Counted from the stretch's first letter, positions 1 through 8,331 are shown. The stretch: 64,000 nt of DNA from Taibaiella helva (GCF_003545695.1 NZ_QUZZ01000002.1:372001-436000), one strand, 5' to 3'. Notes: a model not told the origin generated them from the sequence alone. Made by a program: numbers and translations.

Positions 1-51
1 AAAGGTTCCCAAGGACAATACCGCAAATAAGGCGAGTACTTGTTTCTTCAT
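1..51 (-). CDS. 5' end of an exported protein, cut by the window edge
   Basis: Only the first 17 codons are present. They read as a signal peptide start: Met-Lys-Lys followed by a hydrophobic run (MKKQVLALFAVLSLGTF). The product cannot be named from this fragment. It lies 66 bp downstream of the DUF4465 gene on the same strand, but a stem-loop and its own promoter lie between them, so it is probably transcribed separately. A TonB-dependent receptor or other outer-membrane component would be a reasonable guess beside a B12-regulated gene, but nothing visible proves it. Confidence 0.7.
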   Translation of the reverse strand, partial: MKKQVLALFAVLSLGTF

Positions 52-56
52 AAAGG

Positions 57-88
57 CAAAATTACGACAGGAAAAGAGTAGCCCGCAA
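57..88 (-). promoter_or_regulatory. Bacteroidota-type promoter of the edge gene
   Basis: On the minus strand, TTG at 86-88 is followed after 21 nt by TAATTTTG at 57-64, matching the phylum's -33/-7 pattern (TAnnTTTG). The -7 box ends only 5 nt before the ATG at 51, so the transcript would be nearly leaderless. Confidence 0.5.
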
Positions 89-105
89 AAAAATGCTTTG
101 CGGGC
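81..105 (-). terminator. Stem-loop downstream of the DUF4465 gene
   Basis: GCCCGCAAA at 81-89 pairs perfectly with TTTGCGGGC at 97-105 across a 7-nt loop, 12 nt beyond the stop codon of the DUF4465 gene. There is no strict T-run after it (TACTCTTTTCC), so termination is likely but not certain. It overlaps the -33 region of the next gene. Confidence 0.5.
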
Positions 106-117
106 CGCAGGGTTGCT

Positions 118-1362
118 TTAGTGTTTGGTAAAGCGTATTGTGCTTTGCTTGCCGGTTCCGGCTGCATCGGTTACTTTAAGCAGGTAGATGCCTGCAGGTA
201 AAGCAGTAATGTTGACCTGCTGCACTCGGTTCGCCGACAGCAAGGCCTTCCCTTCAATGCTGTACACAACAGCATCCACGGCTACGCCACAGTGCAGGTA
301 AAGCACATCTGTGGCCGGGTTGGGGCTGAGGCTTACTTCAAGCACATTGCGTTGCGTATTCCAGATGCCGGTGCTTGGCAGGGTCCTGAAAGAAGCGGTA
401 TCCCAGGCAGAGAAGGAGCCGTCGTCGCAGGCGGCGCGTACGTGCGCATAGTACAGGGTATTGGGGCTGAGGCCGGTCTTGTTGTAGCTGGTGGTGGTTA
501 CGGGAACAGCGCTGCCGGCAGGCGTTACTGTAGCCGATTGGTCTACTACAATTTCATAGTTGGTGGTGAAGCCGGCAATGCTGCTGCTCCAGGCAATGGT
601 GGCGCTGTTTTCGTTCACGCTGGTTGCGGCGATGTTGTCTGCTGTGGGGCATATGCCATCCAGGGTGGTCAGGTTGTCGATCGCAAAATAATAGGGAGTG
701 ACGTTGATGGAAGAGGTGGTCTGGAAGGTAATGCTGTCCACATTACCCAATGGCAGCAGGTCGACCCACTTCCAGGTATTCAGCACCATGGTGTCGGCGC
801 CATAATTGGCCAGGGTTACTACCGCGCTGTCTGCCGATCTTGCGCCATTCAGGTAGCCGCGTACGATCACTTTAAACCAGCTATTGGCCGTGTAGTTGGC
901 TTTGATCCAACGGTAGGCTAAAGTCGTATTGGTCATGTAAAGCCCTTGGACTTTGTGGCCTGCAGCAGCACCGGTAAGCTTTACGCCTTCTTCAACGCTC
1001 CTGGAGAAATTGGTCAAATCCGTTTCGGCATAGGCGATACCGTACTGGGCGGAATTGTCGGCGCCCTTACCGGTAATGGCTGCCCACTGGTTAGAATAAC
1101 CGGGCGTTACGGTATCGGTTCGGTTGGAATAATTGAACTGAGCCTGGTAGCCGCCGCCGAAGTCGAGCTTGCCGTAATAGCGGGCGTTGCCGCTTTCAAA
1201 GGGATAGATACCATCAACCGGCGCGATGGACTCCAGGTAAGAAGTATCGGGACCGGGAAGAGGGAGCGCTTCGAAGTCCGACACGGTCTGCGCTTTAGCC
1301 TGCAAACCGACCAGGCCAAGCAGTGCGGCAGTAATAAGGGTTGTGGGTAATGAATATGTCAT
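118..1362 (-). CDS. DUF4465 / fibronectin III protein with T9SS type A sorting domain
   Basis: A 414-residue secreted protein. An N-terminal signal peptide (to about residue 24, ending AKA) is followed by a DUF4465-like beta-sandwich region (about 25-235, with the family-like segments NQWAAITGKG, GLYMTNTT and YYFAIDNL). Next come a fibronectin type III module (about 236-327) and a C-terminal T9SS type A sorting domain (about 340-414, with the SPNPATD motif and the GIYLLKV segment). It is the first gene after a cobalamin riboswitch, so its expression should fall when B12 is plentiful. The role is therefore probably capture or handling of corrinoids at the cell surface (inference from regulation; DUF4465 has no proven activity that I know of). 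T9SS export would place it on the outer face of the outer membrane or in the medium. Confidence 0.85.
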   Translation of the reverse strand: MTYSLPTTLITAALLGLVGLQAKAQTVSDFEALPLPGPDTSYLESIAPVDGIYPFESGNARYYGKLDFGGGYQAQFNYSNRTDTVTPGYSNQWAAITGKGADNSAQYGIAYAETDLTNFSRSVEEGVKLTGAAAGHKVQGLYMTNTTLAYRWIKANYTANSWFKVIVRGYLNGARSADSAVVTLANYGADTMVLNTWKWVDLLPLGNVDSITFQTTSSINVTPYYFAIDNLTTLDGICPTADNIAATSVNENSATIAWSSSIAGFTTNYEIVVDQSATVTPAGSAVPVTTTSYNKTGLSPNTLYYAHVRAACDDGSFSAWDTASFRTLPSTGIWNTQRNVLEVSLSPNPATDVLYLHCGVAVDAVVYSIEGKALLSANRVQQVNITALPAGIYLLKVTDAAGTGKQSTIRFTKH

Positions 1363-1496
1363 AGATCAAATAGTTAGCATGCTGGGGGCTCAACTTGGTC
1401 CGGGACACGGGAAATTACGGAAAGACATACCAGCCCTGACTGGTGTGTGGGTCGTATCTCCGGCTTTTATTCCCGAAAGCGGTTGATGCAGTATTG

Positions 1497-1641
1497 CAGT
1501 CCTGGCAGGTCTTCTGACTTATCCCAGCTGCTTCGGCCTTCCCGTCCCGAAAGGGGCAGTGGCATGGTGGAGAAGCAGCATCGAACGGGCTTACAGCAGC
1601 GGGTACTGTTCCGGATTTGCACCGGATTCCCTTGTCCAAGG
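1497..1641 (-). ncRNA. Cobalamin (B12) riboswitch
   Basis: Read on the minus strand, the segment shows the conserved AdoCbl-riboswitch blocks in order: GGGAATCCGGTGCAAATCCGG, the CCCGCTGCTGTAAGCCCG core, the B12-box-like GCCACTG at about 1557-1563, GGGAAGGC, and AGTCAGAAGACCTGCC near the 3' end. A closing P1 helix can be drawn between TCCTTGG (about 1639) and CCAGGA (about 1500). It begins right after a -7 box at 1647-1654, so it forms the extreme 5' end of the leader of the DUF4465 gene. No T-run terminator is obvious between it and the start codon, so control may be at translation initiation. Confidence 0.93.
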
Positions 1642-1646
1642 AGACG

Positions 1647-1678
1647 CAAAGGTAATTAAAAATTAAAACCCGGGTCAA
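1647..1678 (-). promoter_or_regulatory. Promoter of the B12 riboswitch transcript
   Basis: On the minus strand, TTG at 1676-1678 is followed after 21 nt by TACCTTTG at 1647-1654 (TAnnTTTG consensus). A start of transcription near 1640 coincides with the first base of the riboswitch. Confidence 0.6.
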
Positions 1679-1787
1679 TTAAAATTTTGTTCCGAAATTT
1701 GTACTACGCTTGCGCCGCCCCTGTCCTGCAGCGGTTCCGGAGCAGCCCTGTCCATTAACTATCTTATCTGAATAAACCATTTAAAAG

Positions 1788-2795
1788 ATGAAATTCTCGA
1801 TCGGCGATATCGTCTTGCTGAAGCGGACCGGCGAAGAAGGCAGGGTGGTAGATTTTGTGAATAAGGAGATGATCGAGGTGGAAGTGGGCGGCACTCATTT
1901 TCCCGTTTTTCTTGATGAGGTAGATCATCCCTACCTGAAATGGTTTACCGATAAAAAGAAGGGCCGGCCCGCGGCCATCCGCCGTATCGATGAGGTGCCG
2001 GTAGAACCGCAGGTGCGGGGCATCGGGCATGGCGTAGCCTCCGGCTTCCATCTTTCCTTTTTGCCGGTGTTCCGCTTCGATGAGTATGAGGATGTGGTCG
2101 ATAAGCTGAAGACCTATTTTATCAACCAGACGCCGCACCTGCTTACCCTGCAATACGAATGCCAGGGTCAGGGCGGTGCTTTTTTCAGGCATAAGACCGA
2201 GCTGAGACCCTTTTCTCATTTTTACCTGCACGACATTCCTTTCACCGCCATGCAGGAGCAGCCCCGTTTTTCCTGGATACTTGAGCAGCAGCAGGCACGC
2301 GATCGCGCTGCCAGCCTGAGCAATACCCTGCGCATCAAGCCCAAAAAATTATTTGAGTATATCAGCCACATCCAGCAGGAGAACAAGCCCATGTTCCATA
2401 TCCAGCTGGCCGAAGACTTCCCGCTGCCGACGCCCCTTGAGTCGCAGCTGCAGCTCAAAGAATCTGTAGGCAGCATTGTTACGGCGTTGAAGACGGTGAA
2501 AAAAGAAAAGCCCCGTACAGAGATCGATCTTCATATTGAAGCGCTGGTGGCGGATATCAGGGGATTAAGCAATTTCGAAATGCTCACGATACAGCTGGAA
2601 GCCTTCAGCGATGCGCTCGATGAAGCCATCGGAAATCACCAGCAATCGCTGGTAGTGATCCACGGTGTAGGCAAAGGCAGGCTGAAGGAAGAGATCCATC
2701 GGATCCTGCGCGAGACATGGGCTGTCGATTTCTACCAACACGACTGGAATCCGCGTTACGGTTATGGTGCAACCGAAATTTTCTTTCGGCAATAA
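1788..2795 (+). CDS. DUF2027 / Smr domain protein (MutS2-like nuclease domain)
   Basis: A 335-residue cytosolic protein. Residues 1-50 form a KOW/MutS2-like beta region (GDIVLLKRTGEEGRVVDF), followed by a DUF2027 region (about 80-225). The C-terminal Smr domain (about 245-335) carries the IDLH motif (His249) and the IHGVGKGRL motif (His292, Gly293, Gly295, Gly297). Smr domains act as DNA or RNA endonucleases, for example in MutS2 and in ribosome-rescue factors. The DUF2027-Smr arrangement without MutS ATPase domains is characteristic of Bacteroidota, and its substrate is not established. The ATG at 1788 is well placed. It is monocistronic, with convergent neighbours. Confidence 0.9.
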   Translation: MKFSIGDIVLLKRTGEEGRVVDFVNKEMIEVEVGGTHFPVFLDEVDHPYLKWFTDKKKGRPAAIRRIDEVPVEPQVRGIGHGVASGFHLSFLPVFRFDEYEDVVDKLKTYFINQTPHLLTLQYECQGQGGAFFRHKTELRPFSHFYLHDIPFTAMQEQPRFSWILEQQQARDRAASLSNTLRIKPKKLFEYISHIQQENKPMFHIQLAEDFPLPTPLESQLQLKESVGSIVTALKTVKKEKPRTEIDLHIEALVADIRGLSNFEMLTIQLEAFSDALDEAIGNHQQSLVVIHGVGKGRLKEEIHRILRETWAVDFYQHDWNPRYGYGATEIFFRQ

Positions 2796-2836
2796 GGCTC
2801 CGGCGCGACACTGTCAGAACAAGATAAGCCACTCAA

Positions 2837-2864
2837 TAAAAAAACGCCCGGGCATCCCGGGCGT
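2837..2864 (-). terminator. Rho-independent terminator of the lipoprotein gene
   Basis: ACGCCCGGG at 2844-2852 pairs with CCCGGGCGT at 2856-2864 around a 3-nt loop. On the minus strand the stem is followed by seven T residues. It lies just after the stop codon of the lipoprotein gene and could also stop the convergent Smr transcript. Confidence 0.85.
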
Positions 2865-2891
2865 TCCTGTTAACGTATAAGGGGCAAAAAT

Positions 2892-3350
2892 TTAATAGCT
2901 GAAATCCTTGATAAAGGCGTTTGAGCTGACAATATTCTCGGTAATGTCGTTCTGCACGGTGCCGTTTACCTCTGCTTTGTATTTCAGGGTGTAGCTGGTA
3001 GCGCCGAAATTCTGAGCGCTGATCGACATACTGGCGTTGAATAAGGGCGTTACGGATTCCACGACAAAGGTACCGCCGGCTTCCAGCTCTGCTTCGGAAA
3101 TAAGAAAGCCTTGTTCGTTGCTCCGTACCTGGCCATTGACTTTCCAGAGCGTAGCGTTAAGGGTGCTGTTAGAGCCGACCACCGTAAAATGGACGACATC
3201 CCCTTCCGCATCCTTTACGCCCGGTGTCGAAAAGGTGAATTTAATGTTCTTGTTTGCCGAGGGCACCACGGGATTGTCGTCTTTTGAGCAGGAGCCCAGG
3301 GTCAGCGCGCAGGCAGCTAGGATACCCAGGTGTAAAAGCGTTTTTTTCAT
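2892..3350 (-). CDS. Small lipoprotein of unknown function
   Basis: A 152-residue lipoprotein. The start was set at the ATG at 3350, because a signal peptide begins there (MKKTLLHLGILAA), even though the frame is open further upstream. The lipobox is LGSC with Cys21 as the lipidation site, followed by SKDD, the acidic +2 pattern common in Bacteroidota surface lipoproteins. The rest looks like one beta-rich, immunoglobulin-like domain (alternating short strands, KDAEGDVVHFTVVGS), with no catalytic motif. A -7 box lies about 50 bp upstream and a strong terminator follows, so it is a single-gene unit. Confidence 0.8.
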   Translation of the reverse strand: MKKTLLHLGILAACALTLGSCSKDDNPVVPSANKNIKFTFSTPGVKDAEGDVVHFTVVGSNSTLNATLWKVNGQVRSNEQGFLISEAELEAGGTFVVESVTPLFNASMSISAQNFGATSYTLKYKAEVNGTVQNDITENIVSSNAFIKDFSY

Positions 3351-3399
3351 AAAAAAAGTAGTGAGTGAAAATAAAGAAATAGGGTTTGTTCTTCGGGAA

Positions 3400-3407
3400 C
3401 AAAAGTA
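3400..3407 (-). promoter_or_regulatory. -7 box of the small lipoprotein gene
   Basis: TACTTTTG on the minus strand matches TAnnTTTG and lies about 50 nt before the ATG at 3350. The rest of the 306-bp gap to 3656 is A+T-rich, with no other gene or RNA that I can recognise. Confidence 0.5.
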
Positions 3408-3656
3408 GTGCCAGGATACAAGGCAGGCCATACCGTTTAGGAGTGGTTTTTTTCTACCTGCTTTCCGGTAGTGCGCATTAAATGTTATGTTTTCCTGTTT
3501 ATTTTATTTTGAAAATCATTGATATATACTAATTGCAATAGCAGAATTGTACGGAGATAGCATTCCCTAAAGGCGGGATTTCAGTTGTTAAATATTGCAC
3601 AACAGATGCCGGCGCAACTGTCTGGCAGCCGGATACCTGCCATTGCAAATAAAGCG

Positions 3657-4526
3657 TTAGTCTTGTTGCACCTGCCGGCGGAAATTACCGGCAGAAAAGC
3701 CGGTATGCTTGCGGAAGAAACGGTTGAAATAAGCAGGGTCTTCAAAGCCCAGGTGATAGCTGATCTCTTTGATGATATAGCCCGAGTGGAGCAGCAGGCG
3801 CTTGGCTTCTATAATCAGGCGTTCTTTGATCAGGCCATTAAGCGTCAGACCGCTGTGCTGCCGGCAAAGCTCATTCAGCTTCTTTACCGACACCAGCAAA
3901 TGCGTGGCATAGTAGGAGGGAAGATGCTGCTCCCGGTAGTGGGCTTCCAGCGCCTGCTTCAGTCTGGTGAACAGCATAGACTCGGCCCTTACATGGGGCT
4001 GATCCGCTGTTTGGGCAAATTGTCCGCATTTCAGCAGCAGAATATGCAGGTAGCTGCGTACGATATCCATATGAATGCGGGTGCCGGCAGCGCCTTCCTT
4101 GCTCATGGCGTAGGAGAGCTGCTGCAGTTCGGCAAATTGTTCCGCTGTCAGTGTCAGAACGGGAGCTCCGTTGCTGTGCATATGCAGCAGCCGGTCGGGT
4201 GGGGCGGCATTGGCCGGATCGCCCAGATAATAGAAGTCGGAGGAAAACAGCAGAATGGAACCAAAGCTTCCCGGCTCCCGGTTCACCTTATGCACCTGGC
4301 CGGGCAATACAAAATGGATGCTGTGGTCAGGGATAGGATAGGTATCGAAGTCGATCTCGTGTGTACCGCCACCTTTGTCGAAAAGGAAGATCTCGTAGTA
4401 GCTGTGCCGATGTGGCAGCGAAGGATCGTATTGAGAGCTGCGGTCCAATGCAATGTATTGGAACATTATCTCCTCTTCCTGCTGCTGCGGAAAATTATGT
4501 GTGGGTATGAGTGCGGCTTCCGTCAT
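3657..4526 (-). CDS. AraC family transcriptional regulator
   Basis: A 289-residue regulator. The N-terminal half (to about 180) is a cupin-type sensor with the pattern LPHRHSYYEIFLFDKGGGTHEIDF and the segment LPGQVHKV. The C-terminal half carries two helix-turn-helix units (YYATHLLVSVKKLNELCRQHSG, then IKEISYHLGFEDPAYFNRFFRKHTG), ending in the usual GxSAGNFR pattern. ATG 4526 was preferred over an upstream in-frame GTG at 4559. A -7 box (TACTTTTG, 4590-4597) lies upstream. The ligand and targets are unknown. It is flanked by unrelated genes, so nothing nearby identifies its regulon. Confidence 0.9.
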   Translation of the reverse strand: MTEAALIPTHNFPQQQEEEIMFQYIALDRSSQYDPSLPHRHSYYEIFLFDKGGGTHEIDFDTYPIPDHSIHFVLPGQVHKVNREPGSFGSILLFSSDFYYLGDPANAAPPDRLLHMHSNGAPVLTLTAEQFAELQQLSYAMSKEGAAGTRIHMDIVRSYLHILLLKCGQFAQTADQPHVRAESMLFTRLKQALEAHYREQHLPSYYATHLLVSVKKLNELCRQHSGLTLNGLIKERLIIEAKRLLLHSGYIIKEISYHLGFEDPAYFNRFFRKHTGFSAGNFRRQVQQD

Positions 4527-4589
4527 TCTTGTATAAACAATAGACGGAAAAGTAAACACGGGGGATAGGGTCAGGCATTAAAATGTGGG

Positions 4590-4597
4590 CAAAAGTA
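4590..4597 (-). promoter_or_regulatory. -7 box of the AraC regulator gene
   Basis: TACTTTTG on the minus strand (TAnnTTTG). It would give a leader of about 58 nt to the ATG at 4526, or about 25 nt to the alternative GTG at 4559. Confidence 0.45.
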
Positions 4598-4672
4598 CCG
4601 GCATACCGGGAGCCCCATATGCTATGACCGGCGCGGATTACAGCATATTTAAATAAGGAAATGTCAAGCCGT

Positions 4673-4712
4673 AAAAAAAACAACAGGGCCACCGAAAAAG
4701 GCAGCCCTGTTG
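4673..4712 (-). terminator. Rho-independent terminator of glutamate dehydrogenase
   Basis: CAACAGGGC at 4681-4689 pairs with GCCCTGTTG at 4704-4712, and on the minus strand the stem runs into eight T residues (4673-4680). It sits 29 bp beyond the stop codon of the dehydrogenase. Confidence 0.85.
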
Positions 4713-4740
4713 GCAATATAAAATACGATCCGTATTACGA

Positions 4741-6186
4741 TTAAGGGAAAATACCCAGCTCTTCGTAAGCCACACCGATCTTATTGATGGAGCAGATGAA
4801 GGCGGCAGTACGCAGGTCTTCAACGCCGGAATGGGATTTGAAGGCTTCGCGGATTTCATGATAAGAGGTGATCATTGTATCTTCCAGGCCGGAGTACACC
4901 AGGTCCACTTCATCGGGGCCATGCAGCAGCACCTTACGCTCGATCTCGTTGGCGCGCTTGCCGGTCATGCTTTCCATGGTTTTCAGGATCTCGCCGAACT
5001 GGTTTTCGCTGAAACGCTTTTCCAGGCGGCCGTAGCGTACGTGGCTCAGGTTTTTCAGCCACTCGAAGTAAGATACGGTTACGCCACCGGCATTGAGATA
5101 CATGTCGGGCACCACAACTACACCTTTCTGGTTCAGGATAACGTCTGCATCAGGAGTCAGCGGGCCATTGGCGGCTTCACCCACGATCTTGGCCTTAATG
5201 TTGGCTGCGTTGCCGCCATGGATCACGCTTTCCAGCGCTGCAGGGATCAGGATATCGCAATCCAGCTCCAGGGCATGGGCGCTTACGGGGATATTCTCTG
5301 CTCCGGGGAAGTTAAGGATAGAGCCGGTTTCTTTACGGTGGGCAACTACTTTTTCCAGATCCAGTCCGTTGGGGTTGGAAATAGCGCCTTCGTATTCAGC
5401 CAGGCCAACCAGGATCGCACCGCTTTCCTGGAAATATTTGGCAGCGTGATAACCTACGTTACCAAGACCTTGTACAACGATTTTTTTACCGGCCAAACCA
5501 GTGGTCAGGCCCAGGTTCTTCATGTCTTCGGCAACATTACACAGCTCGCGGATACCGTAGTAAACACCGAGGCCGGTAGCTTCTGTACGGCCGCGTACGC
5601 CGCCTTGCGCGATGGGTTTACCGGTTACGCATGCCTGGGCATTCAGCTCGCCGGGATTAAGAGAAGCATAGGTATCTACGATCCAGCTCATTTCACGGGC
5701 GCCGGTACCGTAGTCGGGGGCCGGTACGTCGATGCCGGGTCCGATAAAGTTCTTTTTGGCCAGCTCAGAGGTATAACGACGGGTGATCTTCTCCAGCTCG
5801 AAGGGTGTGTACTTTTTAGGATCGATCTTGATGCCGCCTTTACCACCACCAAAGGGAACATTCACCATAGCGCACTTGTAGGTCATCAGGGCAGCCAGGG
5901 CCATTACTTCGTCCTGGTTTACATCCATACTGAAACGGATACCACCTTTACAGGGCAGCTTGTGGTGGGAGTGCTGCACACGGTACGCTTCAATTACCTC
6001 TACACCGTCGCCGATGCGTACCGGGAATTTGATCTGGAGAATGGAGTTACAGGCTTTGATTTGCTCGAGAATACCTTTTTCAAAACGGGTAAATTTCGCA
6101 GCCTTGTCGAAGTTGCGCTCAACGCCCTGGAAAAAGCTGTATTCAGTGTGACCTGAAGTAGTAGTTACTGTTGCCGTAGAAGCCAT
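4741..6186 (-). CDS. gdhA: Glutamate dehydrogenase (Glu/Leu/Phe/Val dehydrogenase family)
   Basis: A 481-residue enzyme catalysing the reversible oxidative deamination of glutamate to 2-oxoglutarate and ammonium. The substrate-binding lysine lies in PCKGGIRFS (Lys80) and the catalytic lysine in PFGGGKGGI (Lys116). [15 protein letters not shown] is the family's hinge segment. The Rossmann nucleotide site is [14 protein letters not shown] (about 237-250). The sequence resembles the animal mitochondrial type ([20 protein letters not shown]) more than the Escherichia coli hexamer. The cofactor preference cannot be settled by eye. It lies 40 bp behind ccmD on the same strand, and no clear promoter is seen in that gap. 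Confidence 0.95.
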   Translation of the reverse strand: MASTATVTTTSGHTEYSFFQGVERNFDKAAKFTRFEKGILEQIKACNSILQIKFPVRIGDGVEVIEAYRVQHSHHKLPCKGGIRFSMDVNQDEVMALAALMTYKCAMVNVPFGGGKGGIKIDPKKYTPFELEKITRRYTSELAKKNFIGPGIDVPAPDYGTGAREMSWIVDTYASLNPGELNAQACVTGKPIAQGGVRGRTEATGLGVYYGIRELCNVAEDMKNLGLTTGLAGKKIVVQGLGNVGYHAAKYFQESGAILVGLAEYEGAISNPNGLDLEKVVAHRKETGSILNFPGAENIPVSAHALELDCDILIPAALESVIHGGNAANIKAKIVGEAANGPLTPDADVILNQKGVVVVPDMYLNAGGVTVSYFEWLKNLSHVRYGRLEKRFSENQFGEILKTMESMTGKRANEIERKVLLHGPDEVDLVYSGLEDTMITSYHEIREAFKSHSGVEDLRTAAFICSINKIGVAYEELGIFP

Positions 6187-6226
6187 AAAATTTAAAATAA
6201 GTGATGAATTACTTAGTCTTGATCAA

Positions 6227-6475
6227 CTAATGCTTGTTGTTATTTTGATTGCGTTCCAGTTTCTTGATTTTTCGCTCCAAAAACACCAGAAATAAAATAA
6301 TGCCGGCAAAAATAGTGCAAATAACCAATAGAACAACATAAATTTTGCCTTCGGAACGGAAAGTATCGGCCATCTCCGGGCGCTCCTGCGCATGGCAGAA
6401 AACCGGGAGCAGGAACAACAGGGTGAGTAGACGCTTACTGTTGATCAGGGCCGAAATGCTGCGAAAGATCTTCAT
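6227..6475 (-). CDS. ccmD: CcmD-family small membrane protein
   Basis: An 82-residue protein with an N-terminal signal-like segment (about 14-30) and one strong transmembrane helix (about 44-66, GKIYVVLLVICTIFAGIILF), then a basic cytoplasmic tail with the coiled pattern LERKIKKLERN. CcmD helps release holo-CcmE from the CcmABC heme exporter in System I. In Bacteroidota a short CcmD-like gene commonly follows the ccmC-type gene, as here: its start overlaps the end of ccmC by 41 bp, indicating translational coupling. The assignment rests on size, topology and position. Confidence 0.8.
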   Translation of the reverse strand: MKIFRSISALINSKRLLTLLFLLPVFCHAQERPEMADTFRSEGKIYVVLLVICTIFAGIILFLVFLERKIKKLERNQNNNKH

Positions 6476-7133
6476 TGAGTATATCCTTTTTTTCTAAGAG
6501 TTTCAATCGTATGGTCAATGTCGTCATCCATACGCCCAGCAGTATCCACCCGATCACAGCCGGGTAAAATACCATACGCATACGGTTGTCGAGATCGTAG
6601 GTATTGAAGCCGGCATTGCCGCCGCTGCCGGGATGCAGCGAATCGGCCAGGCTGGGCAGGATCCAGATAAAGGGGATCATAAGGGCGAAGGCAAAAATAT
6701 TGTACACCGCGCTGATCTTGGCCCGCTTGTCGTAATCGCTTATCGCGCCGCGCAGCGCCAGGTAGGCAAAGTAGGAAAGCATGCTGAGCGCTGCACCCAG
6801 CTGTTTGGGATCGTTGCTCCAGGGTTCGCCCCAGGTATAATTGGCCCATTCCATACCGGTGACCAGTCCCAGCGCGCCAAACACCAGGCCGATATTAGTA
6901 TATTGCACTGCACAGATGTCCTCCTTAAGGTTGCCGTTGCGTAAATAGCGGATGGAATATACCAGGCTGATGGTGAACAAGGTCATCATGCCAAACCACA
7001 TGGGTACGTGAAAATAAAGATTGCGGATACTTTCGTGGATAAGGGCGAGGGCAGGAACGGGGAACAGAAGGCCGCCGATAATCGTATAGATCAGCAACGC
7101 CACACAGAGAATTTTCCACCAGGACTTTCGCAT
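6435..7133 (-). CDS. ccmC: Cytochrome c biogenesis protein, CcmC/CcsA family
   Basis: A 232-residue polytopic membrane protein with about six helices that handles heme for periplasmic cytochrome c assembly. The tryptophan-rich heme-binding segment reads WANYTWGEPWSNDPKQ, the CcmC version of the WWD domain, and conserved histidines lie in the loops (for example NLYFHVPMWFGM). The start was set at ATG 7133 (MRKSWWKILC), because the upstream extension is unlike a protein and contains a -7 box. It is coupled to the CcmD-like gene by a 41-bp overlap. Other ccm genes are not visible, so the rest of the pathway must be elsewhere. Confidence 0.9.
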   Translation of the reverse strand: MRKSWWKILCVALLIYTIIGGLLFPVPALALIHESIRNLYFHVPMWFGMMTLFTISLVYSIRYLRNGNLKEDICAVQYTNIGLVFGALGLVTGMEWANYTWGEPWSNDPKQLGAALSMLSYFAYLALRGAISDYDKRAKISAVYNIFAFALMIPFIWILPSLADSLHPGSGGNAGFNTYDLDNRMRMVFYPAVIGWILLGVWMTTLTIRLKLLEKKDILNEDLSQHFGPDQQ

Positions 7134-7179
7134 GAAGCAAATCGGAATTGGTAAGGCAGCCTGAGCCGCAAAATTTGCG

Positions 7180-7187
7180 CAAAGGTA
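7180..7187 (-). promoter_or_regulatory. -7 box upstream of ccmC
   Basis: TACCTTTG on the minus strand (TAnnTTTG), 46 bp before the ATG at 7133. It supports starting ccmC there rather than at the longer open frame. Confidence 0.5.
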
Positions 7188-7279
7188 GGTGGGTTTATTG
7201 AAATAAAGCCATTCGGGACAGATCATTTTTAATATCCCGGCCATAGCGGCTGTTCCAGCGGTGCTGCTTTCCCCGAGGG

Positions 7280-7732
7280 CTATTCTCCGGTCCCCGCTTT
7301 GGATATGTTCCTGTCTTTTTGTACGGCCAGGCTGTAAGCCTCTTCCAGGTAAGGCCAGAACTGTTCAAATGTTGCGTTGGTGGGATTGAGCACAGAAATC
7401 CAGTACATATTCCCGTACATCGGGTGCGGCATCAGTGTGTCCAGAGCGGCAAAATCGGGACCGCTGTCTACAAAGCCGCCAATGCCGGGACGGGAGGGAA
7501 GATGACCGAATAACGCTTTGAAGCTGTCTTTGCCTATGCCGGCATTGAGCCGGAAAACGCCTTCCCTGCTAAGCAGCGAGATATGGTCAAACTCGTTGTC
7601 CGAAGTCACAACGGTAGCGAAGGGAAAACGGTTGTCGGCGCCGAATAGAAAAAACAGATCGCCATCCGCTTCCTGGACATAGCTGTCTTTCAGGCCGGCA
7701 ATGATCTTTTCTTTGATCAAATCGAGCTTCAT
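7280..7732 (-). CDS. DUF6194-like protein
   Basis: A 150-residue soluble protein with no signal peptide. The central and C-terminal segments FATVVTSDNEFDHISLL, FKALFGHLPSRPG, LMPHPMYGNMYWISVLNPT and FEQFWPYLEEAY match my recollection of the DUF6194 family, which occurs in many bacteria and has no known activity. The conserved His-Pro-x-Tyr-Gly and Asn-Pro pairs could mark a ligand site (inference). It is on the same strand as ccmC but 147 bp upstream and separately promoted. Confidence 0.75.
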   Translation of the reverse strand: MKLDLIKEKIIAGLKDSYVQEADGDLFFLFGADNRFPFATVVTSDNEFDHISLLSREGVFRLNAGIGKDSFKALFGHLPSRPGIGGFVDSGPDFAALDTLMPHPMYGNMYWISVLNPTNATFEQFWPYLEEAYSLAVQKDRNISKAGTGE

Positions 7733-7828
7733 CGGAGTAAACGGTTAAATCGGTTGTGCAGAACGGCAAATATAATTAAAAGCCGGCGTACCAGTCTTTA
7801 TCGCGGCATAAAGACCGGGAAAATACTT

Positions 7829-8086
7829 TTATTTTTCCCTGGCTTTTTCCTCTTTTTCCTTTGTTTTCTTTGCCTTCCGGGCTTCCTGTTTGGCTACATG
7901 CTTCTCATGCTCATTTTTCCAGAAGTCCCGCTGGTCCGTGCCTACCTTTTTCCAGAATTTTTTGTGCCGTTCTTTTGTCTCTTCGCGGCTTTCCTTTTTC
8001 TCTGTTTTGGCCTTCTTTGTTTCCTGCGCACGGGCGGGCTGTTGCAGCAGCGCGATCGCGAGCAGAAGCAGCAATGCTTGTTTCAT
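7829..8086 (-). CDS. Small secreted Lys/Glu-rich protein
   Basis: An 85-residue protein, started at ATG 8086 because a clean signal peptide begins there (MKQALLLLLAIALLQQPARAQ). After cleavage almost half of the residues are Lys or Glu (for example KKAKTEKKESREETKERHKK), predicting a highly charged helix with the short repeat-like cores HKKFWKK and RDFWKN. No catalytic motif is seen. A periplasmic charged helix or nucleic-acid/envelope-binding peptide is possible, but the function is unknown. The strand-biased low complexity also makes the opposite strand open; those frames were rejected. Confidence 0.7.
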   Translation of the reverse strand: MKQALLLLLAIALLQQPARAQETKKAKTEKKESREETKERHKKFWKKVGTDQRDFWKNEHEKHVAKQEARKAKKTKEKEEKAREK

Positions 8087-8331
8087 GGGTATGCTATTTT
8101 GTTTCTGCCTCAAAAATAAGAATTAAGGATAGGGCTGTGCCTGGCCCCAAAAGCTTTCCTGCTGCCCGGATATGATCAAGACTGCCTTCTCCCGGTTGTG
8201 AAATCCTTTATACAAGCGGTATTCACCAGGATATTCTTTCAACCCTTACCGTCTTTGCAGCAACAACGGAAAGTCTGTTATACTTTTCACAATACCGGTT
8301 TCCCGGTACCACTTCTGCACTGGTAGCAAAG

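Noticed and set aside
1415-1678. Short open frames on both strands over the B12 riboswitch
   Set aside because: Conserved riboswitch blocks explain the sequence, and the frames have no ribosome site or homology signal.
4831-6156. 441-codon plus-strand open frame opposite glutamate dehydrogenase
   Set aside because: It is the antisense shadow of a strongly conserved enzyme. Long antisense frames arise from G/C-ending codon use, and the translation resembles no protein family.
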